A DNA stretch of 64,000 bases from Cyclobacteriaceae bacterium (lineage in GTDB: Bacteria; Bacteroidota; Bacteroidia; Cytophagales; Cyclobacteriaceae). Below are positions 36,902 through 46,899 of this stretch, one piece after another. How positions within the stretch are numbered: position 1 is the stretch's first letter; every line of letters begins with the position of its first letter. A program made the position numbers and the translations under genes. The stretch spans positions 124,001-188,000 of the forward strand of contig JAEUUG010000012.1 of the NCBI GenBank assembly GCA_016787565.1, written 5' to 3'. The notes beneath the pieces are model-generated. The model ran no database searches, was not told the origin of the DNA, and saw only the letters and a program-made list of their open reading frames with translations.

Positions 36902-38464
36902 TTAATTACCAAAGTCTTGTCGGTTAAAATGCTTTCCTGAATCCAGGGCATCATTAATCTTTCGCGTTATTCCATCCAACTCTTCACCAGATTGTTTGAT
37001 GTAGGCAATAATCTCTTCGTGCGATAATGTAATTACAGGATCTTTAAACAGATTTATCAATCCCAAGATGCGGCTTAATGGCGCCCGAAGCATATGGGAG
37101 TTGATAAACGCATACTCTGTTAACTGTGCGTTTTGTTTTTCCAATTCCAATGTTCGCTCTTTGACACGTTCCTCCAGGTATAGATTCATGCTGGCAATTT
37201 CATCATGCTGGTCTTGGATTTCACGTATATAGGCTTTTCGCTCCGCAGCTTTATAGCCGAGTGTTATGATATCAGCCAGTGACTTGACAAAAATTTTATC
37301 TTGACCAGACCAATTTCGTACCTCATCGCAATGCTCACAACACAGCACACCAGCCAACTTACCATCCAGGAAAAAAGGAATATCCAACATTGAGAAGATT
37401 CCCAACGGCTGTAAATAACTATCAGAAAAATTACTTGTAGCAGGATCGTTTTGAGCTTCATTCGCACATAAAATCTGCTCATGCAGGATCGCGTTGAAAT
37501 ATGCCGGATAATCAGATTGGAAAAGCTCAACCCCTTCTGAAAAAGCATTCGTTGCACGCTCATAAAGTTTAACACATACTATGCGCAACGGATCGGGCCT
37601 TAGCAACCAGATGCTGACTCGAGAAGTCTGCAAACCACTGGCAGCGGTGTAACAAATTTCCTGCATTGCCTCGACTAATAACCCATTTTGAATGCGTGGC
37701 GATTTAGCTAACCCCATCAGGATCAACGAATATTCTTCAAGCTTTTTCTTATTGCTCAAAATCTCTTTCTCGCGCAGAATTAATGATTCCTGAATGGATA
37801 CTAATTCTTCAATATTTTGCCGCAATTCTTCCTCTGAAGCTTTCAGTTGACAGTTTGAACTTTCCAATGCCACCATTAAATTCTCCTGTTGTTTGTCAAA
37901 AATCTGGTTCACCCATGTGAGCAATAAAATGATTCCTAATAAAACCGGCATTACAAAAAAGATAGTGGTTGTTTGCACCAGAAACGGAAGCGGTGTTGCC
38001 TGGATATCCACAATAGAAAAGCCGAGGATCAACAAACACGTGATAATGGCCCATATCCAGGCGCTTCCCCTACCAATGAGCAGTAGCGCAGAGACGGGAA
38101 TTAGCGTAAGCCACGACATAACAGCTGAACGAATTCCCCCGGAAACCAAGATGAGTAACAGACAGGTGAGCCAGCAAACTAATATGAAAAATTGTGCTAC
38201 AATGGTAACCTGAACTTGCTTGTACAGCAACCAAAGCAAGAATAAAAAAATGGCAATGTCCACCAGCATACCGTAGCGAATGATGGACATCTCGTGTATA
38301 TAGGATACTCCTATATACAGCACCGAAAAGAAACTGGCAATTGCTAAAAAGTAAACTAACAATCGCTTTCTTCGGCCAAAGTGTTCCTCCTCAATACAAA
38401 AGAGCTCCTCCACACTTTTCTGCGTGAAGTTGGCAATCTTAAGAAATGGTGAGAGGTTTCCCAT
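36902..38464 (-). CDS. Membrane GAF protein with a HisKA-like domain but no ATPase domain
   Basis: 520 residues. Five or six membrane helices (about 35-200) are followed by a coiled coil (about 205-250), a GAF domain (about 255-400, ending WSGQDKIFVKSLADIITLGYKA), a second coil (LEERVKERTLELEKQNAQL) and a HisKA-like hairpin, FINSHMLRAPLSRILGLINL (His near 455). The protein then stops: the HATPase_c domain of a kinase is missing. The frame ends naturally, with no kinase remnant downstream. It may be a phospho-acceptor or dimer partner for the TPR kinase encoded next. The ATG is 2 nt from the MFS gene's stop, implying coupled translation. Confidence 0.8.
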   Translation of the reverse strand: MGNLSPFLKIANFTQKSVEELFCIEEEHFGRRKRLLVYFLAIASFFSVLYIGVSYIHEMSIIRYGMLVDIAIFLFLLWLLYKQVQVTIVAQFFILVCWLTCLLLILVSGGIRSAVMSWLTLIPVSALLLIGRGSAWIWAIITCLLILGFSIVDIQATPLPFLVQTTTIFFVMPVLLGIILLLTWVNQIFDKQQENLMVALESSNCQLKASEEELRQNIEELVSIQESLILREKEILSNKKKLEEYSLILMGLAKSPRIQNGLLVEAMQEICYTAASGLQTSRVSIWLLRPDPLRIVCVKLYERATNAFSEGVELFQSDYPAYFNAILHEQILCANEAQNDPATSNFSDSYLQPLGIFSMLDIPFFLDGKLAGVLCCEHCDEVRNWSGQDKIFVKSLADIITLGYKAAERKAYIREIQDQHDEIASMNLYLEERVKERTLELEKQNAQLTEYAFINSHMLRAPLSRILGLINLFKDPVITLSHEEIIAYIKQSGEELDGITRKINDALDSGKHFNRQDFGN

Positions 38465-38466
38465 GG

Positions 38467-39717
38467 TTACTCTTCAATAAAATTCAAATCCCGGCCAAAC
38501 GTTTCATCTATAACCCGTAGCGCTGCAAATGCAACAAGAATTGTAAATACACCCACGATCAACGCACCATATATAATCCCTTGCTTTTCATCAGCCGTTG
38601 CCGCTGTAATCGTTTCACGTAAGAATTTAAATAGTAGCGTAAGTGGCACCACAGTGCCGCGAATAAAATTCGGAACAGAAGTAGCTACGGTTGAGCGCAG
38701 GTTCGTTCCAAATTGTTCGGCTGCAATGGTTACAAACAAAGCCCAATAGCCAATGCCAAAGCCAACACAAAAGCAGGTGAAGTAAAAAAACGTTGCCGTA
38801 TGGAAGGGTGGAAACAAATACAACAACACAAACCCCAGTGTCAGGAAAATAAATATCGCAACAACCTTCTTACGCGATCGAGCAATCTGGCTGGTCGTGC
38901 CGCTGGTAAGATCCCCGGCCGCCAATCCAAGGTAACTGAACATAACAGCATCTCCGGCTGACACACTTCCGGTAATACCAAGTACGCTTGAAAATTCGGG
39001 CGAGAAGGTAATCAGGATACCAATGGCAAACCATATGGGCAGCCCAATAAAAATGCAACCTGTAAAGCGGATAAACCGATCCCAGTTGGTAAAAAGTTGA
39101 AAGAAGTTGCCCCGTTGAACATTTTTTACTTTTGTCTCAAGAAAAATTCCCGATTCAAAAACGCTTACCCGCGCCAGCAGCAGCAACAGACCCAGGCCGC
39201 CACCAATGAAGTAGGCCGTTTGCCAATCAAAAATTTTTGAAACAAAGTTAGCGAGTACAGCACCCATCAATCCCACGGTTGCAATAATTGTTGTTCCATA
39301 ACCCCTCAGGTTTGGGGGCAGTGTTTCCGCTACTAGTGTTACACCTGCACCGAGTTCTCCCGCCAAACCGACACCGGCAATAAATCGCAGGATAGCATAT
39401 TGATCAACAGTAACAACAAAACCATTGGCAATGTTGGCCAGCGAATACATAATAATAGAACCAAAAAGTACCGATAACCGGCCCCGTTTATCACCCATAA
39501 TACCCCAAATCAGTCCACCCACTAATAAACCGGTCATCTGAACACGCAACAAATATTCACCCTGATTCAGAAGCTGATCTTCTGGTACACCCAACGAAAT
39601 CAAACTTGGACGCCTGACAATACTAAAGAGGAGAAGATCATAGATATCAACAAAATATCCCAACGCGGCAACAATCACCGGAACGCTGAAAAGTTTTTTA
39701 AGATTGTTGTGATTCAT
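38467..39717 (-). CDS. MFS transporter (metabolite/H+ symporter type)
   Basis: 416 residues with 12 predicted membrane helices. The signature GDKRGRLSVLFGSIIMYSLANI follows helix 2, and RFIAGVGLAGELGAGVTLVAE (helix 4) is the MHS/sugar-porter pattern. The central loop (ETKVKNVQRGNFFQLFTNWDR) divides two six-helix halves. The substrate cannot be read from sequence. It is the first gene of a minus-strand run, and the membrane GAF/HisKA gene starts 2 nt after its stop, recalling transporter-sensor pairs such as UhpC-UhpB. Confidence 0.85.
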   Translation of the reverse strand: MNHNNLKKLFSVPVIVAALGYFVDIYDLLLFSIVRRPSLISLGVPEDQLLNQGEYLLRVQMTGLLVGGLIWGIMGDKRGRLSVLFGSIIMYSLANIANGFVVTVDQYAILRFIAGVGLAGELGAGVTLVAETLPPNLRGYGTTIIATVGLMGAVLANFVSKIFDWQTAYFIGGGLGLLLLLARVSVFESGIFLETKVKNVQRGNFFQLFTNWDRFIRFTGCIFIGLPIWFAIGILITFSPEFSSVLGITGSVSAGDAVMFSYLGLAAGDLTSGTTSQIARSRKKVVAIFIFLTLGFVLLYLFPPFHTATFFYFTCFCVGFGIGYWALFVTIAAEQFGTNLRSTVATSVPNFIRGTVVPLTLLFKFLRETITAATADEKQGIIYGALIVGVFTILVAFAALRVIDETFGRDLNFIEE

Positions 39718-39857
39718 ACGGTAATTTGACTAAAATACTCGAAATCATACCAAGATTAGAATTTGTATGAAACATTTACCATCCCTGCAAAGAAAATTGC
39801 AACTTTGAAACCTCAACGCATTCACTGGATTTGAAGCCCCCTTATTTTTCTTCGCTT

Positions 39858-42800
39858 ATGTACCTTTTGTATCGGATTTTGAAATACACATTCAGAATCT
39901 TGATAAGCACAATTCCCTGGTTCATCGGGCATACTTATGCCCAGCCGAATGTTACACCCCTCAACCTGATGACGGCAACACAATGGGGTGGTGAAAATGG
40001 ATTGGTTTCAAACAACATTACCTCCGCCATCCAGGCCAGAAGTGGTTTCCTGTGGATTACAACGTACAACGGATTGATGCGCTTTGATGGTCATCGGCTG
40101 GATGTGTATGATCGCAGAACCATTCCCTTTCTAAGTACCGATGCTTTCTACCAGGCGTATGAACTGGCGGACGGATCGTTATGGTTTGCAGCGCAAGGAA
40201 GCGGTATCGTGCACCTCGACAATGGCCGATTTACTTCGTTCCCAAAACAACATCCTGATGCTTTACCAAAATCAATCCGGTGTTTGTATTTCGATAGCGA
40301 TGGAACGGTTTGGGCAGGATCAAATAATGTTGGACTCTATTCCATTCGTGGAAATGAAGTACGGGCTGTTGGTAGTACATTCCTCCACGACATCAGTATT
40401 ATGGATATTGTCCGTGATAAGAATAACATCTTATGGATTGGTACTGATGGGTACGGTCTTTTCAGATACGATGGTATTTCATTCAAACAATTCACAACGT
40501 ACGATGGCCTGAGCAGTGATTTTGTGAACGCCCTTGAAATCTCAGCGGAAGGAGAACTTCTCATTGGAACCAGCAATGGGCTAAGCATACTGGAGAACGG
40601 AAACATTGAACCGTATGACTCATTGATCGGCAAACACATCAATGCCATAACCGTAGATGTGCAAGGGTACGCCTGGATAGGAACCGAAAATGGATTGGCA
40701 AGAATCAGTAAGACAAAAAAATATTTTGAATTTGCCTCTGAAGAAAATGGCTTTCCGTACTCACGCATAAATGGAATTTCATTCGATCGCGAAGGCAGTG
40801 CATGGATCAGCACCGGCCGACATGGATTGATTCAGTTAAAGGAAACCGGGATCATCAATTACACGGCCACCCACGGGCTCTCTACCAACCGTACAAATAT
40901 TATTGTTGAGGGGCCCGGGCAAACGATGTTCATTGGCTCAGATGCCGGAACACTAGACATTTACAAAAATGGAGCAATCAAATCCTTACCGTTAAAGTCC
41001 TCACTCAACAATAACGGCATACGCGATATTTTAATCGCTCATCCGGATACTGTATGGATTGCAACGTACAAAGGTATTCTACGCATCACACCGAAAGAGG
41101 AAAAACTATTTACCAAGAATGACGGACTTCCAGCCGATGATATGCGGAGGATTTTAAAAGACACACGGGGCAATCTCTGGCTTGCTTCACGATCCGGGGG
41201 TGTTGCAAAATTCCGCAATAATAAGGTCATTGAAATCTACGATCGAAAAAACGGACTGGAATCAAACTACATCCTCGCTCTTGAGGAAGATCGCACAGGA
41301 AAAATTTATATCGGCACACATAATGGCGGGTTGACCATCATTGAACCCGATGAAACACTACACACCTACCACATCAATAAGGATGATGCAGGTATGCTCA
41401 TTTTTAATATCCACATTGATGATGCTTTGCGGGTGTGGGTGGTTACCAACACAGGATTATTTCATTTTGATGGCCGCACCTTCATACCCATCAAGCTTAA
41501 GAAGGTTTTCGTGGGCGAAACTTATTTTGACTGGACTGAGGATCAATACAACAATGTATGGGTAACCACCAACGTTGGCGTTATGCAGCTCAAAAAAAAT
41601 GAAGTGCTTCAATTCATTCAACAGACAGTTCCTGATGTGGCGGTAAAACTTTACGACAATCATGATGGTATGGTTAGCAAAGAGTGTACAGGCGCTACAC
41701 GATCTGTTGTAACTAGCACCGGTAAAATCTGGATACCCACGGTTGGAGGCGTTTCAATTTTTGATCCGTCCAAAATGAGCATCAATACACTTATTCCTTC
41801 TGTTTATATCACTGTCCTTCAAACCGATTCCCAACAATATTCGCCCGATTCAGTTTTTGAAATCCGTCCGGGCAACTTACGCTTTGCTTTTTCCTTTACA
41901 GCACTCAGTTTACTGTCGCCCGACCGTGTGGAATTCAAATACAAACTGAATGATGTCGACAAGTTTTGGGTAAATGCAGGAAAAGAGCGGTCAGCAGAAT
42001 ATACAAACCTGGCACCGGGCACCTATACATTTCAGGTAATTGCATCCAATAACGATGGCTTATGGAATGAACAAGGCGCCAGTATGACCTTTCGCGTGCT
42101 CCCACACTTTTACCAGACGTATTGGTTCTTTGCCGTTGTGGTGATACTTATTCTGTCAACATTTTTTGGTATCTATAAATGGCGGGTCCATGCCATTGAA
42201 AAAAATAACCGGGAACTCCGAAAAGTAAACAGCGAACTTGACCGCTTCGTGTACAGTGCTTCCCATGATCTGCGAGCGCCCCTTGCTTCTATCCTTGGCC
42301 TTGTTTCCCTGGCCCGCATTGATCGGGCGCACGATGTTGAAAGCTACCTTCAAAAAATTGAGAAAAGTGTACAACGACTGGATGGATTCGTCAAAGATAT
42401 TGTTGACTTCTCGCGGAATGCGAGGATCGAAATGACGATTCAGAAAATTGATTTTAATTTACTGATTCAGGAGGCTATTGACAACCTCAAATACCTGAAC
42501 GATCACAATAAAATTAAAATCCACCTGGCCATGCAGGGAACCCAGGTATTTTATACTGACCCAAAGCGATTGAGTATTATCTTAAATAATCTCATCGCCA
42601 ATGCTTTTAAATATTATAATCCTGAAATACCGAATCCATACATCAAAATTGGTGTAGTCTGTGAGGCCAACAAAAAATGTATTATAACCATTGCCGACAA
42701 TGGTATCGGAATCGGACCGGAACATATTGAAAGTATATTTAAAATGTTCTATCGTGCGAATGAACAAAGTCAGGGCTCAGGGCTTGGTCTTTACATTGTT

Positions 42801-42899
42801 CACGAAACCGTTGAAAAATTACGCGGCACTATCAAGGTGCAATCAGCGCTGGGAAAAGGGAGTACGTTTACCGTTACACTTCCATCACTGAAATTTTAA
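39858..42899 (+). CDS. Two-component sensor histidine kinase with beta-propeller sensor (Reg_prop/Y_Y_Y)
   Basis: 1,013 residues from the ATG at 39858; a TTG at 39831 would add nine. After a signal peptide ending HTYAQ comes a periplasmic sensor of two seven-bladed propellers (about 35-680), with repeated Reg_prop blades such as LWIGTDGYGLFRYDG and AWIGTENGLARIS. A Y_Y_Y domain (about 690-745, VEFKYKLNDVDKFWVNAG), one membrane helix (about 755-776), HisKA (SASHDLRAPLAS) and HATPase_c (GSGLGLYIVHETVEKL) follow. Hybrid systems of this type usually carry a receiver and AraC domain; both are absent. The ligand is unknown. Confidence 0.9.
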   Translation: MYLLYRILKYTFRILISTIPWFIGHTYAQPNVTPLNLMTATQWGGENGLVSNNITSAIQARSGFLWITTYNGLMRFDGHRLDVYDRRTIPFLSTDAFYQAYELADGSLWFAAQGSGIVHLDNGRFTSFPKQHPDALPKSIRCLYFDSDGTVWAGSNNVGLYSIRGNEVRAVGSTFLHDISIMDIVRDKNNILWIGTDGYGLFRYDGISFKQFTTYDGLSSDFVNALEISAEGELLIGTSNGLSILENGNIEPYDSLIGKHINAITVDVQGYAWIGTENGLARISKTKKYFEFASEENGFPYSRINGISFDREGSAWISTGRHGLIQLKETGIINYTATHGLSTNRTNIIVEGPGQTMFIGSDAGTLDIYKNGAIKSLPLKSSLNNNGIRDILIAHPDTVWIATYKGILRITPKEEKLFTKNDGLPADDMRRILKDTRGNLWLASRSGGVAKFRNNKVIEIYDRKNGLESNYILALEEDRTGKIYIGTHNGGLTIIEPDETLHTYHINKDDAGMLIFNIHIDDALRVWVVTNTGLFHFDGRTFIPIKLKKVFVGETYFDWTEDQYNNVWVTTNVGVMQLKKNEVLQFIQQTVPDVAVKLYDNHDGMVSKECTGATRSVVTSTGKIWIPTVGGVSIFDPSKMSINTLIPSVYITVLQTDSQQYSPDSVFEIRPGNLRFAFSFTALSLLSPDRVEFKYKLNDVDKFWVNAGKERSAEYTNLAPGTYTFQVIASNNDGLWNEQGASMTFRVLPHFYQTYWFFAVVVILILSTFFGIYKWRVHAIEKNNRELRKVNSELDRFVYSASHDLRAPLASILGLVSLARIDRAHDVESYLQKIEKSVQRLDGFVKDIVDFSRNARIEMTIQKIDFNLLIQEAIDNLKYLNDHNKIKIHLAMQGTQVFYTDPKRLSIILNNLIANAFKYYNPEIPNPYIKIGVVCEANKKCIITIADNGIGIGPEHIESIFKMFYRANEQSQGSGLGLYIVHETVEKLRGTIKVQSALGKGSTFTVTLPSLKF

Positions 42900-42972
42900 A
42901 CCAGCAATTACAAACCCGACTTCTTTGTTATTCCGCATTGGAAAATTACTTTTCTACCTGTAGCGCTGGGCT

Positions 42973-43140
42973 CTACTTATTCTTACCATAAAAATAGTAC
43001 ACAATGGGTCCAAGTATCGGAAGAAATACTACGGCTATAATCCAAAGAATTTTTTTTTCGTTATCCTTATTACCCTTTAAAATATCGATGATCACCAGGA
43101 TATCAATAACGACAATAAGCAAATAGATAATTCTTCCCAT
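42973..43140 (-). CDS. PLDc_N domain small membrane protein
   Basis: 55 residues, starting MGRIIYLLIVVIDILVIID and ending LPILGPIVYYFYGKNK. Two membrane helices surround a charged loop (LKGNKDNEKKILW). This is the 'phospholipase D nuclease N-terminal' (PLDc_N) arrangement, the membrane anchor of cardiolipin synthases, found alone in many Bacteroidota as tiny proteins of unknown function. The ATG is 11 bp after the stop of the OmpA-family gene, so it is probably the second gene of that unit. Confidence 0.8.
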   Translation of the reverse strand: MGRIIYLLIVVIDILVIIDILKGNKDNEKKILWIIAVVFLPILGPIVYYFYGKNK

Positions 43141-43151
43141 GGTGTTGTTGA

Positions 43152-44099
43152 TTAATTTGTTTCGAGAATTCTGAATAATTCACCCAGGTCTGGTGTAATA
43201 ATAATCTCCGTTCTTCTGTTCTTCTGCTTATTCTGCGGTGAGTCATTTGCCGCCAGCGGAGAAAACTCGCCCCTGCCCGAAGCGGTAATTTGTTTCGATG
43301 AAACGCCCGCGTTGGTTAGAATCTTGGTAATAGACGTTGCGCGCATCACACTCAGATCCCAGTTGTCATTCATGTATTGCGACTTTTTAGAAATGGGCAC
43401 ATTATCGGTATGACCCTCAACCATGATGTTAATATCCTTCTGATCTTTAATAGCCTTCGCTAACTGCTGCAAGGCTGTAACGCCCTTCTGATCTACCGTA
43501 ATACTTCCCGAACCAAACAACAATTGCTCTGCCAGCGAAACGTAAACTTTTCCATTTTTCACTTTTACGGTGATGTCACTTTCTTTAAAGTTCAATAGCG
43601 CATTGCTAATTTTATTCTTCAAATTTTGAACAGCCTTATCTTTATTGGAAAGTACGGTTTCCAGTTCAGCCACCTTCTTTTCACGTTCAGCCAAACTAAC
43701 GCTGAGGGAGTCATTCAGTTTTCGTGTTCGCTCCAGATTTTGCTGCATCGTCAACAATTGCTCCTGTTGTTGTGACATATCCCGATTTAATTTACCGCTG
43801 CTCGCCAGCAAATTTTTGTAATACGTATTGAGTTGCTGATGCTCATTCTCCAACGATGCGAGACGCTGACTGGAACTCCGAACGTCAATACCAAGACTTG
43901 TCGTATCATCCTTAAGTTTCCGCATAGACTCTTCTAAATCTTTCAGGTCAGCATTTGCCTTATCCAATTGAGCATTGCGATCAGCCAGATCAGCTTCCAT
44001 GCTCACCTTCTGCGCGAGCAGGTCATCGTATTTCTTTTTGGTAACAATGCAGGATGAAAGAGCAGACAATACAAAAAGGGCTACAAGCAGGTTCTTCAT
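43152..44099 (-). CDS. OmpA-family lipoprotein with coiled coil
   Basis: 315 residues. The lipoprotein signal is LFVLSALSSC (Cys17). A long coiled coil (about 25-165, ADLKDLEESMRKLKDD, QLLTMQQNLERTRKLND) leads into the OmpA C-terminal peptidoglycan-binding domain at about 195-305. That domain has the VEGHTDNVPIS motif, NWDLSVMRATSI and ASGRGEFSPLAAND...NRRTEIII. It should sit in the outer membrane and tether to peptidoglycan. The tiny PLDc_N gene follows closely. Confidence 0.9.
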   Translation of the reverse strand: MKNLLVALFVLSALSSCIVTKKKYDDLLAQKVSMEADLADRNAQLDKANADLKDLEESMRKLKDDTTSLGIDVRSSSQRLASLENEHQQLNTYYKNLLASSGKLNRDMSQQQEQLLTMQQNLERTRKLNDSLSVSLAEREKKVAELETVLSNKDKAVQNLKNKISNALLNFKESDITVKVKNGKVYVSLAEQLLFGSGSITVDQKGVTALQQLAKAIKDQKDINIMVEGHTDNVPISKKSQYMNDNWDLSVMRATSITKILTNAGVSSKQITASGRGEFSPLAANDSPQNKQKNRRTEIIITPDLGELFRILETN

Positions 44100-44235
44100 T
44101 GAGAATACGATTAAAAAGTATAGGCGAAGGTAATCATTATTGCAGCGCCATCGCTAGCTTCCTGCTTTGATTTTCTTCAGCGAACGTAAAAAAAGCTATC
44201 TTTAAATAGTTCAACCAATACTTTAACATCGCATT

Positions 44236-45096
44236 ATGGAAGGCATGCTCAAACCTAACGCCCTTAAAAACAAAACCATTATCATTACCGGTGGCGGTAC
44301 CGGACTGGGCCGCTCGATGGGAAAATATTTTTTGGAACTTGGTGCAAACCTGGTGATCACCAGCCGCAAGTTCGATGTATTGCAAAAAGCAGCGAATGAA
44401 CTGTCGCGCGAAACCGGTGGAAAGGTGCTGCCCGTTGCATGCGATGTGAGGAAGTATGAGGAGATTGAAAAAGTAATCAAAGAAGCTGAAGGAGAATTTG
44501 GCCAAATACATGGCGTGATGAATAACGCAGCTGGAAATTTTATTAGTCCAACAGAACGTCTTTCTCACCGCGCGTTTGACATTGTTGTTGATATTGTTTT
44601 AAAAGGAACCTACTATACCACATTAGCTGCCGGCAAAAACTGGATTGCCAAAAAGCAATCTGGAAACTTCCTGAACATCGTAACGACTTACGCGTGGACG
44701 GGCTCTGGCTATGTTGTTCCGTCTGCTTGCGGCAAAGCCGGTGTCCTGGCCTTGACACGATCGTTGGCTGTAGAGTGGGCAAAGTTTAACATCAGGAGTA
44801 ATGCCATTGCCCCCGGCCCATTTCCCACAGAGGGGGCCTGGAGCCGATTGCTTCCTGGAGAACTGGTGAAGAAGTTTGATCCCGCACAACGTATTCCGTT
44901 GAAGCGCGTAGGCGAACATCAGGAGTTAGCCAACCTTGCTGCGTATTTGATTTCCGATTATTCCGGGTATATCAACGGAGAAGTGATTACCATCGATGGG
45001 GGTGAATGGCTACGCAACGGAGGAGAATTCAGTCACCTTGAATTGATACCGGATGCGATGTGGGATATGTTGGAAAAAAACAGAGGGAAGCAATGA
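44236..45096 (+). CDS. SDR-family 2,4-dienoyl-CoA reductase
   Basis: 286 residues of the classical SDR fold. NADP(H) loop TGGGTGLGRSMG, NNAAGNFI, and the segment TTYAWTGSGYVVPSACGKAGVLALTRSLAVEW, which closely parallels mitochondrial DECR1, as does APGPFPTEGAWSRL. It lacks the flavin/iron-sulfur architecture of bacterial FadH. It should reduce 2,4-dienoyl-CoA during degradation of unsaturated fatty acids. No beta-oxidation genes are adjacent. An internal ATG at 44245 is an alternative start. Its stop lies in the loop of the shared terminator hairpin. Confidence 0.88.
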   Translation: MEGMLKPNALKNKTIIITGGGTGLGRSMGKYFLELGANLVITSRKFDVLQKAANELSRETGGKVLPVACDVRKYEEIEKVIKEAEGEFGQIHGVMNNAAGNFISPTERLSHRAFDIVVDIVLKGTYYTTLAAGKNWIAKKQSGNFLNIVTTYAWTGSGYVVPSACGKAGVLALTRSLAVEWAKFNIRSNAIAPGPFPTEGAWSRLLPGELVKKFDPAQRIPLKRVGEHQELANLAAYLISDYSGYINGEVITIDGGEWLRNGGEFSHLELIPDAMWDMLEKNRGKQ

Positions 45097-45108
45097 TTAC
45101 TTCCCTCT
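45082..45108. terminator. Bidirectional terminator overlapping the dienoyl-CoA reductase stop codon
   Basis: AGAGGGAAG / CTTCCCTCT (9 bp) with a 9-nt loop that contains the TGA stop of the plus-strand gene; the convergent gene ends at 45131. Confidence 0.6.
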
Positions 45109-45130
45109 TCCATTAAAGACTCTCAAAAGT

Positions 45131-45661
45131 TTATAACCCAAAATGATAACCAATACTGAAGGCAATCGGTATTGGCTCCGTTTGAAATTCAATGGCTGAA
45201 TTATTCTTGAGATCATCAACGTCATCATAAAATGCTTGCGGGCGAAAAGGAATAATCAACTCCAGATTAAAATAATTTTTTGGGTTGCGTGTTCTGAATT
45301 CAACACCACCACCAATTGAGGCACCGTAATAAGCTTTATCAAACTGGCTGGCGTTTTGAACTTTAATCACACCATTATAGCCGTACATGGCATTAATAGT
45401 CGGACATACACGCTTGGCAGGTAAAAAGCGATACGTGGCTCCTACATTATAACCAGCTCCAACCAGATTATAGCCCAGTCCAAGAAATAACCCGAAACGT
45501 TCAGCTGGCAAAACGGTGAACCTTCCTCCAAATCCACCATAGTCTATCCCAATACCAAGTCCGATATTAACTTTTGACCATTCTGCGGAAGGATCCTGAT
45601 CCTGGGCCATAACCGGTAATTGCATTACGATGAGGCATGTTATTACGATAATCGTTTTCAT
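45131..45661 (-). CDS. Hypothetical outer-membrane beta-barrel protein
   Basis: 176 residues with a signal peptide (IIVITCLIVMQLPVMAQ). The mature chain is a run of short amphipathic strands rich in Gly and aromatics (VNIGLGIGIDYGGFGGRF, FGLFLGLGYNLVGAGYNVGATYRF) and ends IAFSIGYHFGL, giving a likely eight-strand barrel. No specific family motif is recognised. It is a single gene. Confidence 0.65.
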   Translation of the reverse strand: MKTIIVITCLIVMQLPVMAQDQDPSAEWSKVNIGLGIGIDYGGFGGRFTVLPAERFGLFLGLGYNLVGAGYNVGATYRFLPAKRVCPTINAMYGYNGVIKVQNASQFDKAYYGASIGGGVEFRTRNPKNYFNLELIIPFRPQAFYDDVDDLKNNSAIEFQTEPIPIAFSIGYHFGL

Positions 45662-45782
45662 CTCTGGATATTTTAGTGAATACTAAGTTGACATTTATCT
45701 ATTAAAAGCGAACAAAGAGATCGATGATAGTTCTCATCATAATCCGGAATTAATATCACTTACCAGCAGTAACATTTATTCA

Positions 45783-46538
45783 TTACTCCCCGATAGTTTC
45801 ATCTACCCTATTCATGATTGCCGCAGCAGTAGCCGCCAAAATAAGTTTTGTAGGCTCGTCTAAATCGTTGCGTAACCAAACAAATCGTTTCTGAAATGTG
45901 TCCGGACTGGCTTGCACTGCAGCAATGGATTGGCTTCCGTTGAAAAACTCATACCCGATAATCGCATTGAAGGCTGCGGCCTTTCCACTTTCCCATTGCT
46001 TTACCTCCCGAATCTGAATTTCAGCGCTTCCATTGGTTAACATACCATCAGCCTGGTATTTCCCTTCAACCTGCGCACCGCTACGACTCACCAGCATGAG
46101 CCTCCAGGTTATCGTATCCAATGAAGTTGTCATGATTGCAGCGAAATTTTCCGTGCTCTCATTTAACATCGACCAATCATTGACATTTAATTCACGCGTG
46201 CTCGTATTCGTTGACATGTTTACCACAACCGTGTCTTTATCATGGCCCACAAAAACCAATGAGGACTTCCTCCTGGATTCAACTTTGGTTTCCCAACTGA
46301 AAAACTTCGTGTTCGACTTTGACTTTGTCCACCCTGCTTTTCCACTAATGATCCGATACGGCCCGTAATTATATTTAATGGGCATAGTGGTGACAGCTTT
46401 TCGTTTAACTTCCAGTGCCTCAGCCTTACCCTTAAGGTCAGAATCTAGTTTCATTATTTTTTGACCCCTCACACAAACTGTGCTCATAACCATCAAAGCA
46501 ATGCAAGCAGCGAGTTGTACATAGTTCATAACATTCAT
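45783..46538 (-). CDS. Hypothetical exported protein
   Basis: 251 residues. The signal peptide (QLAACIALMVMSTVCVRG) is followed by a beta-rich soluble protein with no lipobox (the cysteines lie within the signal). Features include KYNYGPYRIISGKAGWTKSKSNTKFFSWE, several short strands, and a C-terminal helix LDEPTKLILAATAAAIMNRVDE. I do not recognise the family. A second in-frame ATG three codons later is equally good. Confidence 0.6.
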   Translation of the reverse strand: MNVMNYVQLAACIALMVMSTVCVRGQKIMKLDSDLKGKAEALEVKRKAVTTMPIKYNYGPYRIISGKAGWTKSKSNTKFFSWETKVESRRKSSLVFVGHDKDTVVVNMSTNTSTRELNVNDWSMLNESTENFAAIMTTSLDTITWRLMLVSRSGAQVEGKYQADGMLTNGSAEIQIREVKQWESGKAAAFNAIIGYEFFNGSQSIAAVQASPDTFQKRFVWLRNDLDEPTKLILAATAAAIMNRVDETIGE

Positions 46539-46899
46539 GTTAAATAGTAAACCAAGTTAGCTATCAAAATCAAGTAGTATTGGATGATAAAAGAATCTTT
46601 ATCAATATCATCAGAAATTAAGAGTTTCATCAACGAAATTTGAAAATTTTGGTACTATACTCCAAGCCACAGACTGAAGACTGCTAATGCCGGATTGAAT
46701 TCAGTCAATTTAATTTCATTTTACGCTACTCAACCAACGGGATTGCTTCAAAAATTATACTCTTTGACCAGATTGTAGTAACCCTGCGGGTCGTAAATCA
46801 GGTACATTCGATTAACAGTGAAATAATATTTTATCATTGAATTTAAACAACAATCAAAAAATTTGACGAAATTTTAATACGATTCAAATTCCTCAATCC
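46539..46899. other. 361-bp divergent intergenic region
   Basis: AT-rich sequence between two divergent genes. I see no gene, RNA fold or repeat. No exact TTG-N19-TAnnTTTG promoter pair was found for the lipoprotein gene at 46900; promoters for both directions should lie here. Confidence 0.5.

Noticed and set aside
40337-40813. 158-residue minus-strand frame inside the beta-propeller kinase
   Set aside because: The repetitive propeller coding sequence explains a long open complement; no start context or family.
44137-44568. 143-residue minus-strand frame opposite the dienoyl-CoA reductase
   Set aside because: It is the complement of a well-supported SDR gene and of intergenic sequence, with no family resemblance.
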